Shown: piece by piece, positions 23,984 to 36,200 of the stretch
Position numbering within the stretch: position 1 is the first letter of the stretch
Layout of the letters: every line of letters begins with the position of its first letter
NCBI RefSeq assembly: GCF_026151205.1
Contig: NC_087072.1
Location: 19,248,103-19,312,102 of the forward strand
Length of the DNA: 64,000 nt
Origin: Bolinopsis microptera
Taxonomy: Eukaryota; Ctenophora; Tentaculata; Lobata; Bolinopsidae
Direction of reading: 5' to 3'
Notes under the pieces: model-generated
The model's input: the letters and a program-made list of their open reading frames with translations, nothing else
Databases searched by the model: none
What the model was told of the DNA's origin: nothing
Program-made: the position numbers and the translations under genes

Positions 23984-25617
23984 ATTTTATCACCGATTCG
24001 TAATGCGCACTTCCAATAATTTAGTCAAGCTATTCTACCATACTATAAATCTTGCAATAGAGAAATAAATGCCTCAGTGCAAAATCTTCTAAAGCATTCT
24101 TATTGAGGTATTTGCTGTTGTGAAAAGCTAATCCCGCGTACCTATCATTTTGAAGACTGTTGATTCGATATTGATTGGTCAACATTCCAGATAGCAAAGG
24201 TTAAAAAGTTAATATTACTAGTGAAAGAATACTATGCGATAAAGTCACCGATATTAGTTCAACAAGAGCTTGGGCTTGCGTGGGCCCCTTATTGCAATAT
24301 AATCTAACAAAATCTCTAGTTTGATTATTGTACGAATTGCATTGAAAGGGAGTGATATCATTGTACAGCTGAACAGTAGACTTGGAAATGCAAAAATTGT
24401 GATCGCTCAATGCGCTCTTACCGCTTCAGTTGTATGTTTAATGATTAACAAAGAAGAAACAACCGTCAAACTAATCCTTCACTTTAGTAAACCAAAATGC
24501 TGAAGGATTGAGAGACCGTAATATGGAACACCAATAGACATGATTGAATTCTCGAATTAACAACAAGATACACACTCGGCGCTCAGGAGATAGCAGGTTG
24601 ACGGCTGACGCGACTGGTCATGGTAGATCTTTGAAGCAGAAATAACAACAACTAATTAGTCTAAATATTCTCGAAGTTCCCGTAGTATTATAGAATTGTA
24701 CATGTAAAGTTAACATCCAACCTTTATTTCATGACCTTTAAACGTCACGCATGAGTTAAACTTTTACTTCCAAAATTAATAATTAGCTACTTTAAAATCA
24801 GTGACACTAACCTTGAGCTTGTCGCGTCTGATCGAAATGGCAAAATCTTCGTTAGTTCAGGCTCTTATGAGGGTGACTCAAAGGATGTCTTAGCAAATGA
24901 AACACAGATTTGCTGCTGGGGATCGACAAGGAACATGTAACCACTCCCGTAAGCTTCGTAAAGTTGCTGTAAAGTGGAATAGCAGTTCATGTATTTTATA
25001 ATCTTTGATGAAATCATTAATATAACAGTAACTATAACAGTTTGATTAGCCATAATTGAGCAAATATTTCAAGTCTGTGCTTTAATTGTGGCAATTTTAC
25101 TTAAAGAACGGGTTAACGAAAGAATTAATTTTTATATAAATTTTGAAATTATCCAGAAATGTCGCTGGATATATAAAATTTATATTTTAGGATAAAAATA
25201 AATAGGTCAAACGACTGGCAGGTTATAGAAAATGCAATTGTTTTGAAGAAGGGGCAAGTTTTAAATTATTAAGTCGGATGTAACTCACATAAAAAGTCGA
25301 AGATTTCCTTAGTACATCCAAACAGGTCATGGTTGCGAGAGCCAGTTTCTGCAGAAGACTAGCTATCTTTTGGTTCTGCGATAGCAACACCTGTTCTTAC
25401 AAATTATATTAGAATTATTCCAAACAGATGATAACTGGCCGTCCTTCTGAAATAACGAATTGGTTATCTTGCATGGACGAGGATCGGGTATGGTTTTTCA
25501 ATGAGGTGCTTTTGAGTTGAAAACTTGGACAAATTAAACGTACTGCATACATAAATAAATTATAATCATTACTTTCAAAATCTCAAAACTCCAAAATGCA
25601 AAAGCACGGTAAGCAAC
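23984..25617. other. intergenic, nothing recognised
   Basis: AT-rich sequence in which no gene, repeat boundary or RNA could be supported. Confidence 0.5.
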
Positions 25618-25618
25618 A

Positions 25619-26038
25619 TGGTAAGGGTACAACTTTGTTGAAACTTGGTGCATGCTGATTGGTTAAGCGACGAAGTCTGAATGACGATATATCAGCCAAT
25701 CAGGTAAGTCCATTGTTCTGATTGGTTCTCTACGAGCTGGTCACGTGACTGGGATAAGCCAGTAAAATTCAAGTATTTCTCCGCGTATAGAAGTACGGAT
25801 TCATATAGGATAGAGCCAGTTACGTGTTATCAGATTCACCATTACAACTTCTTATCTCTATTCTCTCCGTACTATGTCGGTAAGCTAATGAAGATAGGGT
25901 GGTATTATTCTCTACACGGAGTGTAAAAACAAGATAACATGAACAATCTACGGAGGACCTTATCGTTATCGTGAGTCTTGGCATCAATAAATCGGTCTAG
26001 TTAAATATGCCACATTTGTGTCTCACTTTCCGCACTCA
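25619..26038 (+). mobile_element. candidate solo LTR / promoter-like block
   Basis: The block begins TGGTAAGGG and ends CCGCACTCA. It contains several CCAAT or ATTGG boxes (25,658-25,730), a possible TATA region near 25,785 and an AATAAA near 25,987. It is followed at once by tggtagaaggtagcag, which has the look of a tRNA primer-binding site. That order (promoter, poly(A) signal, CA, primer site) is LTR-like. No gag/pol frame follows and no flanking duplication was found, so a host promoter is an alternative. Confidence 0.3.
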
Positions 26039-26039
26039 T

Positions 26040-27046
26040 GGTAGAAGGTAGCAGTTGGTTGATTGTTGGTTGGTTGGGAGAAGAAACTTACCAATCAGTA
26101 ATGATGAATGAGAAAAAATCTCACCGGGTAAAGATGACTATGAAATAGATAAAGCTGTTACTGGTTAAAACTGGCGGACATGGCGATTCTGCACTGCTGA
26201 TGAGAGGGATAGAGTCAAGGCTCTCTGATAACGGAGTTCATTCAGCTAAGAAATAATAGGAGTCGTATTAAATAACATGCAGCTGTAAGGACAAGTATTC
26301 GATTACCTTTTTATTTATCATCCCTTACCTGGAATATGTTTTGATTATAAAATATTTTATTAAAACTCAATCCCTGCCAATATACAATTTAAAGCTAATG
26401 AAGCTGAATTAGTATTATATATATATGTATATTAGTAAATTACAATCAGTAACTCAAACTGAAATACGTGGCTCTTCAGAGCCGTTTTGACGGCCTGGAA
26501 GTGGTCAGTGGACAATGATGTCAACCAAGGACTTACTGGTTCAAACGGAGGGCCGGACCTTTCCAGGGCTTGTCGAACTTTAATACGTGTCAAACTTTAA
26601 TACGTGACTCGAACTTTTATAGTACGAACTACAGTACATATACGGATACCTATGTTACGTAGTAACCAATAAGTGGTCGCTAGCCGGCAGCCGGCTAATA
26701 GCTGTACGTGACCACTTCCTAGCTGGTTAGAAATTTTAAGAGGATTGCAAAGTGAGCTGCCAGCTGGTCGTCAATATAGATTCACTGTTCGTTCTTCAGC
26801 GGTTCTAAACCGCTTTCTCGATCATTCTATTTTTTATAATAGTCTTGAGTCCTCAGTCCACTAGTCTGATCTAGAGCTGTGGTCGGACGGTCGGTGTTCG
26901 ACTTTGACTTTGACCTTTATGTCATTACAAAATTGAAGCAACTAAAATTGCTGTTGTTGGGAAGCTGCAGTCAGTTTAACTTGTTATGTACCTGATCGTT
27001 GGTTCTGGCTCCTAGTTATGATCAAGTCGATCATAAAATCAACATG
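26040..27046. other. intergenic, nothing recognised
   Basis: No open frame or repeat could be assigned in this stretch. Confidence 0.5.
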
Positions 27047-27048
27047 TA

Positions 27049-28479
27049 CAGGGTAGCCAAAAAGTAACTACCCACACGCAACCGTCTAATAACTCAAGTA
27101 ATTCGTATCAGAATTGCTTACAAATTTGAGAAAATATAGATAAGATATGGGTCAAACTTGGATTTCCTGAAATTTTCGTAAAATTTCATCTATTACAGAG
27201 GGTGTGGCACATCGCACACCACTCCCTCTTTTTCTCTATTGTCACCATAAAGTGAGAACGTTTTGAGTTACGAACTCCAAAATTTCCAGACACATGTGGT
27301 TTGGTAGAATTTCCCAAAATTTCAAGTTTGTTGTTTACAACTAAGCCGAGTAACGAGTTATGATCACCATTTTAAGATCTGGCGGATACATGATCTTAAC
27401 TCATTAATCAATGGTCTGATTGGAACCTGCTCATAGGACAGCAACCGAAGTGCTTATGAGCAGGTTGAATTTCTTTGAGGCACAATCAGTATTCACTTAT
27501 CTAATGGAGCTGACTTGTGGAAATGAGCAGAACTTTGCTGATCAAGAGAAGCGAAAGATGAAGAGATATCAGCAGCTGACAGAAGAGATAGAAGCCAACG
27601 GATGGGCTTGCAAGCTCCAGACAGTAGAAGTGGGAGCTCGAGGCATTTACAACTATAGCCTCCCAACCTTTATGAACCACCTGAACGTAAACAACAAAGA
27701 GAAGAAGAAGGCCTGCATGAAGATCGCTGAGATCAGCCTGAGGGCATCGTATACCATCTATTTGTCCAGAAACAATACCATATGGACAGATGATTGGGAG
27801 TTAGTCAAGAGACCAGTAATAGCATAGTAGGAGCGTAGAATGTTTGGGCCCAGAAAAACATGTTTAATACCGCTATAAACCCGTCATAAGCCGGGGACTA
27901 CTATGAAAGTGATGATGCTGTGTTGTTGAAAGACCTTCGACCAATCAAAGATGTACCTCATCACGCCAAGCAGTTATGCTTGTAGGTGATTATACACTTA
28001 TAGAGTACAACAACTTTATAACACTCCTCAGATCGTCATCCCCCAACATGCTAGGTACCGCCTAATGAGGCTCAATGTTGCTCGCTAGTGAATAGCTCCC
28101 GATGAGATAACTGATTGGGTGACGAAATCACTGATTAAGTGTCGAGATCACGTATCAGAAAGATCTTCAAGGGTCATAACTCGGCTTAGTTGTAAACAGC
28201 CAACTTGAAATTTTAGGAAAACACTTCAATTATCAAACCACATGTGTCTGGAAATTTTGGAGTTCCTTACTCAAAACGTTCTCACTTTATGGTGACAAAA
28301 GAGAAAAAGAGGGAGTGGTGTGCCACATGACACCCTAATCGATGAAATTTTACGAAAATTTCAAGAATTCTAAGTTTGACCCGTATCTATGACTATATTC
28401 TCTGAAATTTGTAAGCAATTCTGATACCAATTACGTGAGTTATTAAAGGGTTGCGTGTGGCCGGTAGTTACTTTACCTG
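27049..28479. mobile_element. TA-flanked long-inverted-repeat element, 1.43 kb
   Basis: The left end reads TA-CAGGGTAGCCAAAAAGTAA and the right end is its inverse, closing with CCTG-TA at 28,480-28,481. The arms are roughly 320-365 bp, with frequent mismatches. The TA duplication and CAGGGT start suggest a Tc1/mariner-type mover. The interior carries a 135-codon frame related to retroelement endonucleases and no transposase, so the element is non-autonomous and appears to have picked up foreign coding sequence. Confidence 0.85.
27420..27827 (+). CDS. restriction-like endonuclease domain fragment
   Basis: 135 residues. The block MELTCGNEQ, then RKMKRYQQL, GWACKLQTVEVGARG and a Ser/Leu-rich helix follow the pattern of the PD-(D/E)XK (restriction-like) endonuclease domain found at the C-terminus of many metazoan site-specific or RLE-type retroelement proteins. 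There the usual form is E-L-T-V-P-W-E, R-K-x-x-K-Y, G-W, V-E-V-G-x-R-G. The reverse-transcriptase part is absent. The frame sits between the arms of a TA-flanked fold-back. Whether it is expressed is unknown. The family match is from memory of the motif pattern, not a search. Confidence 0.6.
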   Translation: MEPAHRTATEVLMSRLNFFEAQSVFTYLMELTCGNEQNFADQEKRKMKRYQQLTEEIEANGWACKLQTVEVGARGIYNYSLPTFMNHLNVNNKEKKKACMKIAEISLRASYTIYLSRNNTIWTDDWELVKRPVIA

Positions 28480-28481
28480 TA

Positions 28482-29246
28482 GTAATAGTATGTATGTATG
28501 AAGTACAAATTGAAACGACCGCGGTTGTGTGTCAATTCGTTTAAATTTGTATCTAGCTCTCGGCTTGCCGATTGAGCACTGTCAGCGGACGACGCCACCC
28601 ACAATTAAGTATGTATGAAGTATATACTTGTAGTAAAACGATATTCATTCGAACACGACCATTGTCCGGATTTAGCTAGACCGAAAAAGTGACTCATATT
28701 GTCCGAATTGGAAGTATATTTCTTGGAGAAACTTCTTTGGATCGTTACCAATACTATACTAGGTATGTTTTAATTTTAATAAATTGGGCAGAATTATCAT
28801 CTTGGTTGCTTAGTGTTGATTTCACATTTGGGGAGTTATTAATTAGGACTTTTGGTTGATAATTTATAATTATATCCCGAAAGCGAACTCAGCCATTTAA
28901 TTCTACAGCGGAGCAGCGGTGAGGGGCCGGGCTTGTGGTGTCTTCAGTCTTGAGAAACAATCGTAGAATAACAATATTTACTGAGGACACCATTTAAGCT
29001 ATCGTGATTCAAGTCATAACTCAATACTTGTCTGTTGTCAGTACACAGTAATCTCCATTTCTATTGTTACACTGTGCAACTTGGATCCTTGACGTCAACA
29101 ATGTCGATTGTAGAGGCTGAGGACTCCTCAGTCCTCGCCTAACGCCCCCTACTATTATATACAGGTGGTACTACTCTTTTGTTTCGTTGGTTTGATTATG
29201 TAGTCAGGGCGATCTATACGTATATCCTGTAAAATATATTATTTTA
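28482..29246. other. intergenic, nothing recognised
   Basis: No coding or repeat structure could be supported here, apart from a short ctgaggactcctcagtcct near 29,120. Confidence 0.45.
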
Positions 29247-29273
29247 TTAATACAGTGCCTTTGACACCATCAG

Positions 29274-30419
29274 GTGCCTTTGACAAGTGCCTTTGACACC
29301 ATCAGCAGAGAAACAGTACTCAATGTTCTTGAAGATGCTGGCTGTACTAGTGATGAAATTAGGATGGTACGGCTCCTACTATCAAACACAGTGTTGAAAG
29401 TAAAAGTCAATAATACTGTATCAATTGAGTTCCAAAGCACAACTGGAGCATTTCAAGGAGATGCACTATCAGGTAATCTATTTACTGTTGTTGAAGCCGC
29501 TGCACTTATTCACCTCAGATCTGTACTCTCCCAAGTATCATCAACACCTTACCCAGTGAATCATCCAATCCCTAATCCTCCTATCTCAGAAGAATTCATG
29601 CCACTCGAAACAGGATACTCTGATGATATTGACTTTAATAACACTGAACTTGCTCCACTCAAAGAAATGCTTCCTATCGCTAAAGATATATTCCAGCAGT
29701 GGGACCTTCATATCAATTCTTCCAAGACTGAATTTGTCCATTTTTATTTAGCAGATCCTAAACCCACTGTTAAACGCAAGGTGATTGTTGGAAAAGTGTA
29801 TAGAGGTGATGAAGAGTGGCGCTCTAACAAAACTTTAGGATCGTTGATGTGCACTGTTAAGGATATCAAGAATCGAATATTCCTTGGTAATGTCGCCTTT
29901 AGTAAATTTCAGAAAGTTTGGATGAAGAGCAAGATTTCAGTCCAAAGGAAGATCAAAATCTACGAGGCACAAGTAGTCTCTATTCTACTCTACAACTGCA
30001 ACTCCTGGGCTGCACCACTAGCTTCGTTGAATGAACTTGATATTGCTCATCGCAAACACCTCCGAAGAATCCTCAACATCAGATGGCCTACTGGGGTTAT
30101 TTCTAATGAGGCACTCTATGCTCGTTGTTATGTCACTCCCTTGTCTGTGAGAGTCTCTAAGTTTCGATGGAGAATGTTAGGACATATCTTAAGAGGACAG
30201 GAAGACTCACCAGCATACACCTCTATGTTATTTGCTATAAATTCTGATATTTTTATGGAAGGGAGACGGGGTAGACCATGTTTAAACTTATTAGATGTTA
30301 TTAGAAAAGACTTGACTAGTAGAAATCTTGATATTAGACTTAAGAATTTGACTGATTTCGAAGACCTTAGATTTTTAGCTTTAGATAGGGAGGAGTGGAA
30401 GAAGTTAGAAGATGGTTGA
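29274..30419 (+). pseudogene. 5'-truncated non-LTR reverse transcriptase
   Basis: 381 codons beginning at reverse-transcriptase block A (AFDTISRETV), followed by TGAFQGDALSGNLF (block B) and SDDIDF, where the catalytic YxDD reads YSDD. The C-terminal part (HRKHLRRILNIRWP, RWRMLGHILRG, GRRGRP) matches the thumb/C-terminal region common in cnidarian and fish LINE proteins. No endonuclease remains. The upstream junction carries repeated copies of tgcctttgacaccatcag (29,255-29,300). The 3' part ends in a tac-rich microsatellite near 30,520. It is 5'-truncated but otherwise open. Confidence 0.8.
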
Positions 30420-30766
30420 TGTTTTTGTTTTCTTTTTTATGCGTTTTGATATCTATAAGGTGCCTAGGATGCTCTTTTAAAGAGATATTTCGTACTTTGA
30501 AAGATTTACTACTACTAATACAGTTATACTCCAGGACCCTACGAACCGCTTTTTAACTCTTGGTGACAGTAGCTTGTTTCTAATACAAATTTCATTGTGA
30601 GCGAACCAAACAAGCCACCTTATTTGCAACCTGATACTAACTGATTCTCAAACAATGGAGTCTAACTCTAACCAACTCTTGACCATTTACCAACTCTAAA
30701 CTATTAATACCCTACAGTTTAAACCTCTCCCTAACAACACACATGCTAGAAAACGAAAATAGAATA

Positions 30767-31566
30767 CCTTACTCGGGATTATTACGACGGGTTTATTAAC
30801 GACCGGTTAAAATATGGTTCGGGAAAAATATGGCGAAATTGCTCAAAACCCACCACATTTTCCCGGTCGCCATTTTACCGGTGTCCAACGTTTCAATTTT
30901 AGATTCAAAAATTTTGTCTCAGATGTAAATTTCCTTATTAGAGATAAGCAGGTTCAGAAATTTTCGCATTGCTAAAACTTGTGAAACAAGTCGAATTATC
31001 AATAATTGTTGAAAGTAGACTCTAGCAAATTCGTTGTTTTGAATTAGCATTACATGTTTACGTGTATCAAATAACCATTATGACTCAATTTGTAGAAAAT
31101 CTTCGAAAGAATGCATCGTTCACATTGTTTAGAATTATGAATAAATGACTGATGAAACTGATTCATACATTATTGACCGTTTTAATTAATTCGAGTTTTA
31201 ATTTAACTGTTACTTTTACTTTGAGTCCTATTTCATTATGTAGAGATAGTCAATACCTAAGAAATTAAAAATTGGCCTATTTAAATCAACTTTGACAATA
31301 AGGATATATGACAAGAATTGGGCAAAAAGGTGAATTTTTTGCAATTTTAGCCAAATGAAGTCGAAAAACCTACAACAAGTGTCCCAATAGTCTTCTTTAG
31401 TGAATATAAGACAACCATTAAAATATGAGCACCCATACCCCTTGGGAACCCTAAAAGCTGAGTCGGCGGGTTTATTAACGACCGGTGAAAATGTGGTTCG
31501 GGAAAAATATGGCGAAATTACCCTAAACCCGCCACTTTATCCCGGTCATAATAATCCCGAGTAAGG
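30767..31566. mobile_element. 800-bp TA-flanked inverted-repeat element
   Basis: The left end is TA-CCTTACTCGGGATTATTA, and the right end is the exact inverse, followed by TA (31,567-31,568). Just inside each end lies the same ~50-base direct repeat beginning gggtttattaacgaccggt (30,789 and 31,469), then ggcgaaatt. There is no transposase frame. This is a non-autonomous DNA element with TA target choice. Its superfamily is not certain. Confidence 0.8.
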
Positions 31567-31568
31567 TA

Positions 31569-33230
31569 CCTGATTATTGTGCGGTTAATGAACATCCAGT
31601 TCTTTTGGTTTCGTTTGTAATTGTACAGCGAGACTAAGTTTCACTAATAAAAGAGATGCCTTAAATATCACTTTTCTTGTTTGAGAGGATCAACATTTCA
31701 AACTTGAAGTTTTGAATTGAGTTGTTCAACTATTGCAGAAATAATATGTTTGAAAGTCTTTAAATTTAAAAGGCTATTTTCAGAACACTTTCAGGTACAT
31801 ATTACTGTGGGTTGTCAAGTGCGCAATTGTAGACAGGAAACGACATGCAAATTGCAACCACTAAATTTATATGAACGAGTCCAATATAAGTCTCAAATAT
31901 CACAACGGATGAAGGACTTTCATACAGCCCAACCAGTAAAGTTATAATATAGTCTTTGAGCTTTTGGGTTAAACTATATTTTGATCTGAGAGTCACTATA
32001 AACCGAACTAAGCAGTAAAACTATAAACGATTTAGGAAATTGTAGAAGATTCAAATCATCCGGATAATAACAAATACAATCTTATTTCCAAAAGATAACA
32101 CTGAGAAATATCCTTTATAACAATCGACCGTAGTCTTTCTTTAATTATTAGTTTTCATAATGTTATACATATCGCAGTATTTATTGTTGGAATGGCCATG
32201 GCGAAAATCTAATTTTTCCCCATTGTTTTGGAATAAATTGCGAATGGCGATGACGCCGTTTTGTATGGTAAAGCGATCTTCAAACTGAGAACAATAATCA
32301 GCGCGTTCCAAGACGCGCATTGCAGCTAAGTACTAGGTAGCAGGTACTTGGTCACATTGTTCATGTTGAACGGGCGTCGGGCAACGGCGCATAATTCACA
32401 GCAGTGAACTCTAGTTTAAACTGACCTGGGTATTCCCCATGCATTCTATTCAGGATTAGTAAAAATAGTGGGAATTCACAGTTGGTATCATGTTACTCTT
32501 TCAAAGATGCCAATGGCAATAGACACTGATGATTTCAATGCACCGTTAACTATTATCCAACTCAACTTAATACAATTATTATCTAACTTAACTTCACTTA
32601 ACTTAACGGGTGTATAAGCAGGTTCAAACAGTATTTAAGGGACTAATTTAATCAATAAGCCAGTTCTTCTTACCGTAATTTCAAAACAGTCAATACTTCA
32701 ATACAATATACACTGAATAAATTATATGTTCCACTCTCATGAAATTATGCGAATATTGAATAAAAGCACGCGTCCGACAACGAAAAGACCGCACGTTCGC
32801 CATTGGCATTTACAAAAATGACAAAATCAATAAAAGAAATTTAAATCTAATGCTAATGTACTCTTCATAAGTCGTCACAATATTGCTGATTGATTGAAGC
32901 AAGCATTCACGTAATGTCTTTACTTTAAAAAGTCTTTGTCTCTCATTACAATAAATTTCTACTGACGGGGCTTTGGATAAAACGGTACTACATAATTCCC
33001 GAGCTCAACAACCCGCGTCTCCTCAAAACATTATAGGCGGGACGTCAAATTCAAGCCAATATAACTAACAACAATTTGACATCGGCCGAGCAAAAACGAC
33101 CACTTTCTACTCTCTTTTCAAAACTTTCACCCGGTTGAGTTGAAGTGGTCGAGACGAAGGGACGAGGTGATGTCACACTTGTCACGTTGAGGTTAACATG
33201 ACAAAAGTTACCATGACAAAATTTGGAAAT
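31569..33230. other. 3' flank of CASC3, mostly unassigned
   Basis: Downstream of the CASC3 stop on the minus strand. Part of this must be its 3' untranslated region. A reverse-complement AATAAA lies near 32,172, but the cleavage site cannot be fixed from sequence. No other gene was recognised. Confidence 0.45.
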
Positions 33231-36200
33231 CTAATTCTCGTGGATGACAGGAGCCATGTGGATTTGAGTGGTCGGATCGACGATAGGAATTGCTTTGTTC
33301 GACCTTTTGATGCCATTACCTGAAACAAATATCATGTAACATCCTCACAAGTTACAAACAGACTTCAGACAGGCTAGGAGGGCTTTAATAAGGGTATAGC
33401 ATTGATTAATAATGTGAGGGCATTAAAAGTTTAAGGAAAAAGGCAACATAGAATTAGAAATGGAATTAATGGTTAGAAAGGGAGACTTAGTCACCTACTC
33501 GTCATTATGTCATGTTCGTGAGGCATTGGCGGATGGCCATGCCGGGAGGGCTGCTGCATGTATCCGGCCATCATGGCCGCCTGCTGCTGCTGTAACTGTT
33601 GTTGGTGCAATATCGCTTGTTGGATATAACTGAAACAGAAAGCGTCGTTAAAAGTTCTTTTAGCTTTTTTTTCGAACGTATCTAATTTTCATCTGATCTT
33701 GTGCATCAACATGGATCTTACTGCTTGCGAATGGCCTACGTCTTGGCTTGTCAATGGGCACGAGAAGATTCTGTATACAGTTCCATATATTTATAATTAA
33801 CAAATCCTTTATCTGTCTAAGTTCCCCGATTTTGGCACACAAGTCTACAGTGCATATAACTACTGTCTCTAATTGCCACAGCGGTCAGTACTTGAGCCAA
33901 GAGATGTAGTAAAATAACGAACCCACTGCTACTCATCTCCTGAGCACTTAGCTTTGTTAATAGTCCGGCTAGTTGTAAGTTCATATGCAACATTCAGACT
34001 GTGCAGTGGCAGGAAACACACGCATTTGTTAAAACCACAAGTACATCAGATGACCGTGAGCCCTTAGTTTTGGAGTTAATTGCGACTAGAAGTGTCACGT
34101 GGGTTACGATGCAACGGGTGAGCGCCGCGCACGTCATAGCGCACGCGCTGGATTGCAGGGAACAATGGGAGCTCGAACCGCGGCCATGTTAGAACCGATC
34201 AGAGAGGCTGCTTCCGGGAACAGTATGACGCTTGAAACAGTTAGTAACCATGGATACCAGAGGGAATTGCACGGAGCCCAAACTGAGTGCCTGAAGTTTC
34301 CGCTAACCCTAAACGACATAATAGCTGGAAGAGATCAATCCTGGTCGCGAATAAAAGCACTCCCCTAAATCACGTGCTGGCTGGAGGCCAATTAGAGCAC
34401 AAGATGGGGTCACGTGCACTTTAAATGGGGAACAAGTCCAGTTAGATCCGAACTCTGTTTGATATTTACTGAGCTGTTTGATAAATGCTTGTATGGAATA
34501 TCTTTGTATGACATCCCTGCGCTTCTTACTCTTATATAATTGTGCTGTCACAAATTCCCTAATTGGCAAGATAAGGATTTGCTTGTTAGTCATTTAAGAT
34601 ACTCAGCACTCACTTTTAGGCAACTAACAAGTCCTGTAAATATTTTACCAGCCCACAGGGCAGTGTTCAATACTCTGTTTCGAGAGTAGCAGAATGTTGC
34701 TTCACGTGTTTTGTTTTATCGGACCTCCCGGCCTTATTTATTGTATATCTGTCCCATTAGCCCTGGCCCTGTATCATTAGTTCCATTAACACGATTAGCA
34801 AGTTAGCAACGCACTAGCAAATACACTGAACAAAGCACACTGGTTCTTGCCATACAAATTCACTAAACTACATCTCTTCAGCCTAAATGACTAATTTAAT
34901 CCCGGACCTGAAGAGTGTCCGAATGCTTTGTTTGCGCTAGCCACATCGAGGCTACATAAACTGCTGATATTGTATGGAAATTTTCATTTAAACCAAGTTT
35001 TCGGGAGCATTTCAGGGAGCTGACTAAATGTTCGTACCTCATTTTGCGTTTCAACCTGCTTGTGAAAGGCTGGAACCTGTCTTTTAAACAGGACAACAAC
35101 TTGCCTAATGCCGCCTCTATGTCGAGGGATTAGACTTGGTCGTATTGTCTTATGCCGCCAGGACGTCGTGACAATATTAAACATGGTCGCATTACATTTT
35201 ATATTTCCAGTGTATTTAGCTTTAGTGCAGGACAAAGTGGACCTCATGGCCTGCAGTCAGTTGGACATACATTGACTCAGTACAATTATAACGAAATGTG
35301 GTGCTCTTGTAGTTGTGAACATCTTTATTCTTTCTAGCAATATAACGAAATTTGTTGCTCCTTTGGTTAAGGTCCTTTTGGTTTAAATAGTGCCATTATT
35401 GACGATAATATTGATATTTTTATTTCTCGTAACATGGGTAATTATCATCACAACCAAGAATATTAGCGGCTCATTGTCTAGTGAATATAATATAGAGTCA
35501 AAGAACCCATTGATGTCTGGTAAACAAATATACTGCTACAACTACTAGACTTATATTTTTATTAGGCAACATTTACTTACTCAGTATTCCCCGGTGGCGG
35601 AGCATAATTCCTCGACATCTGCTGGAGAAGCATCATCTGCTGCATCTGAAACAAAGTTTTATTTTCAACAAAGTTATTTTATCAATTGAATTCGATTACA
35701 TATCTATTATTGACTACTAGAATACCCTAGATTATAGTTGAATTTGACCGGATTCATCGGCTTTTCGTCTGGGAGGTGTAACCGTTTCATCGTTGCAGAC
35801 TTAATTAGAGAAAGAATATATGCGCATATTTGTTTGACAAACGAAACATCAAATGCGGCTAATTTGTATCTTTCTTCAAGAAAAGCAATTCACGCCTGAC
35901 TTATAATCAAACGTTTTCTTAAGATTCAGACATCCTAATTAATGCTGCATAAGTATAGTTTGCCGTAATCACGACAAAGGAGCCCATAAAATGTACACCC
36001 ACAAGTAATGACAAGTTCTAGAATTCCATTAATCTAAAACAAGGAGTACCCAGCAGCGGTTAATGTTAGTCTGACCTTTAGTACTTGTTAGCGCTATGAG
36101 TAGAGTAGTTGATGGCTCATGGAGACTATCTTGGCACAGTCATAGAAATTATTTGAGTGCAGAGTCGGGCGTGTAGCTGCCCGGTTCAATATGCGCATAT

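Noticed and set aside
26194..26235. CTGATGA (also at 6,829, 21,418, 31,129, 49,763) as further hammerhead candidates
   Set aside because: None is followed by a stem and GAAA at the proper distance with pairing flanks; only the Penelope tail copies satisfy the core.
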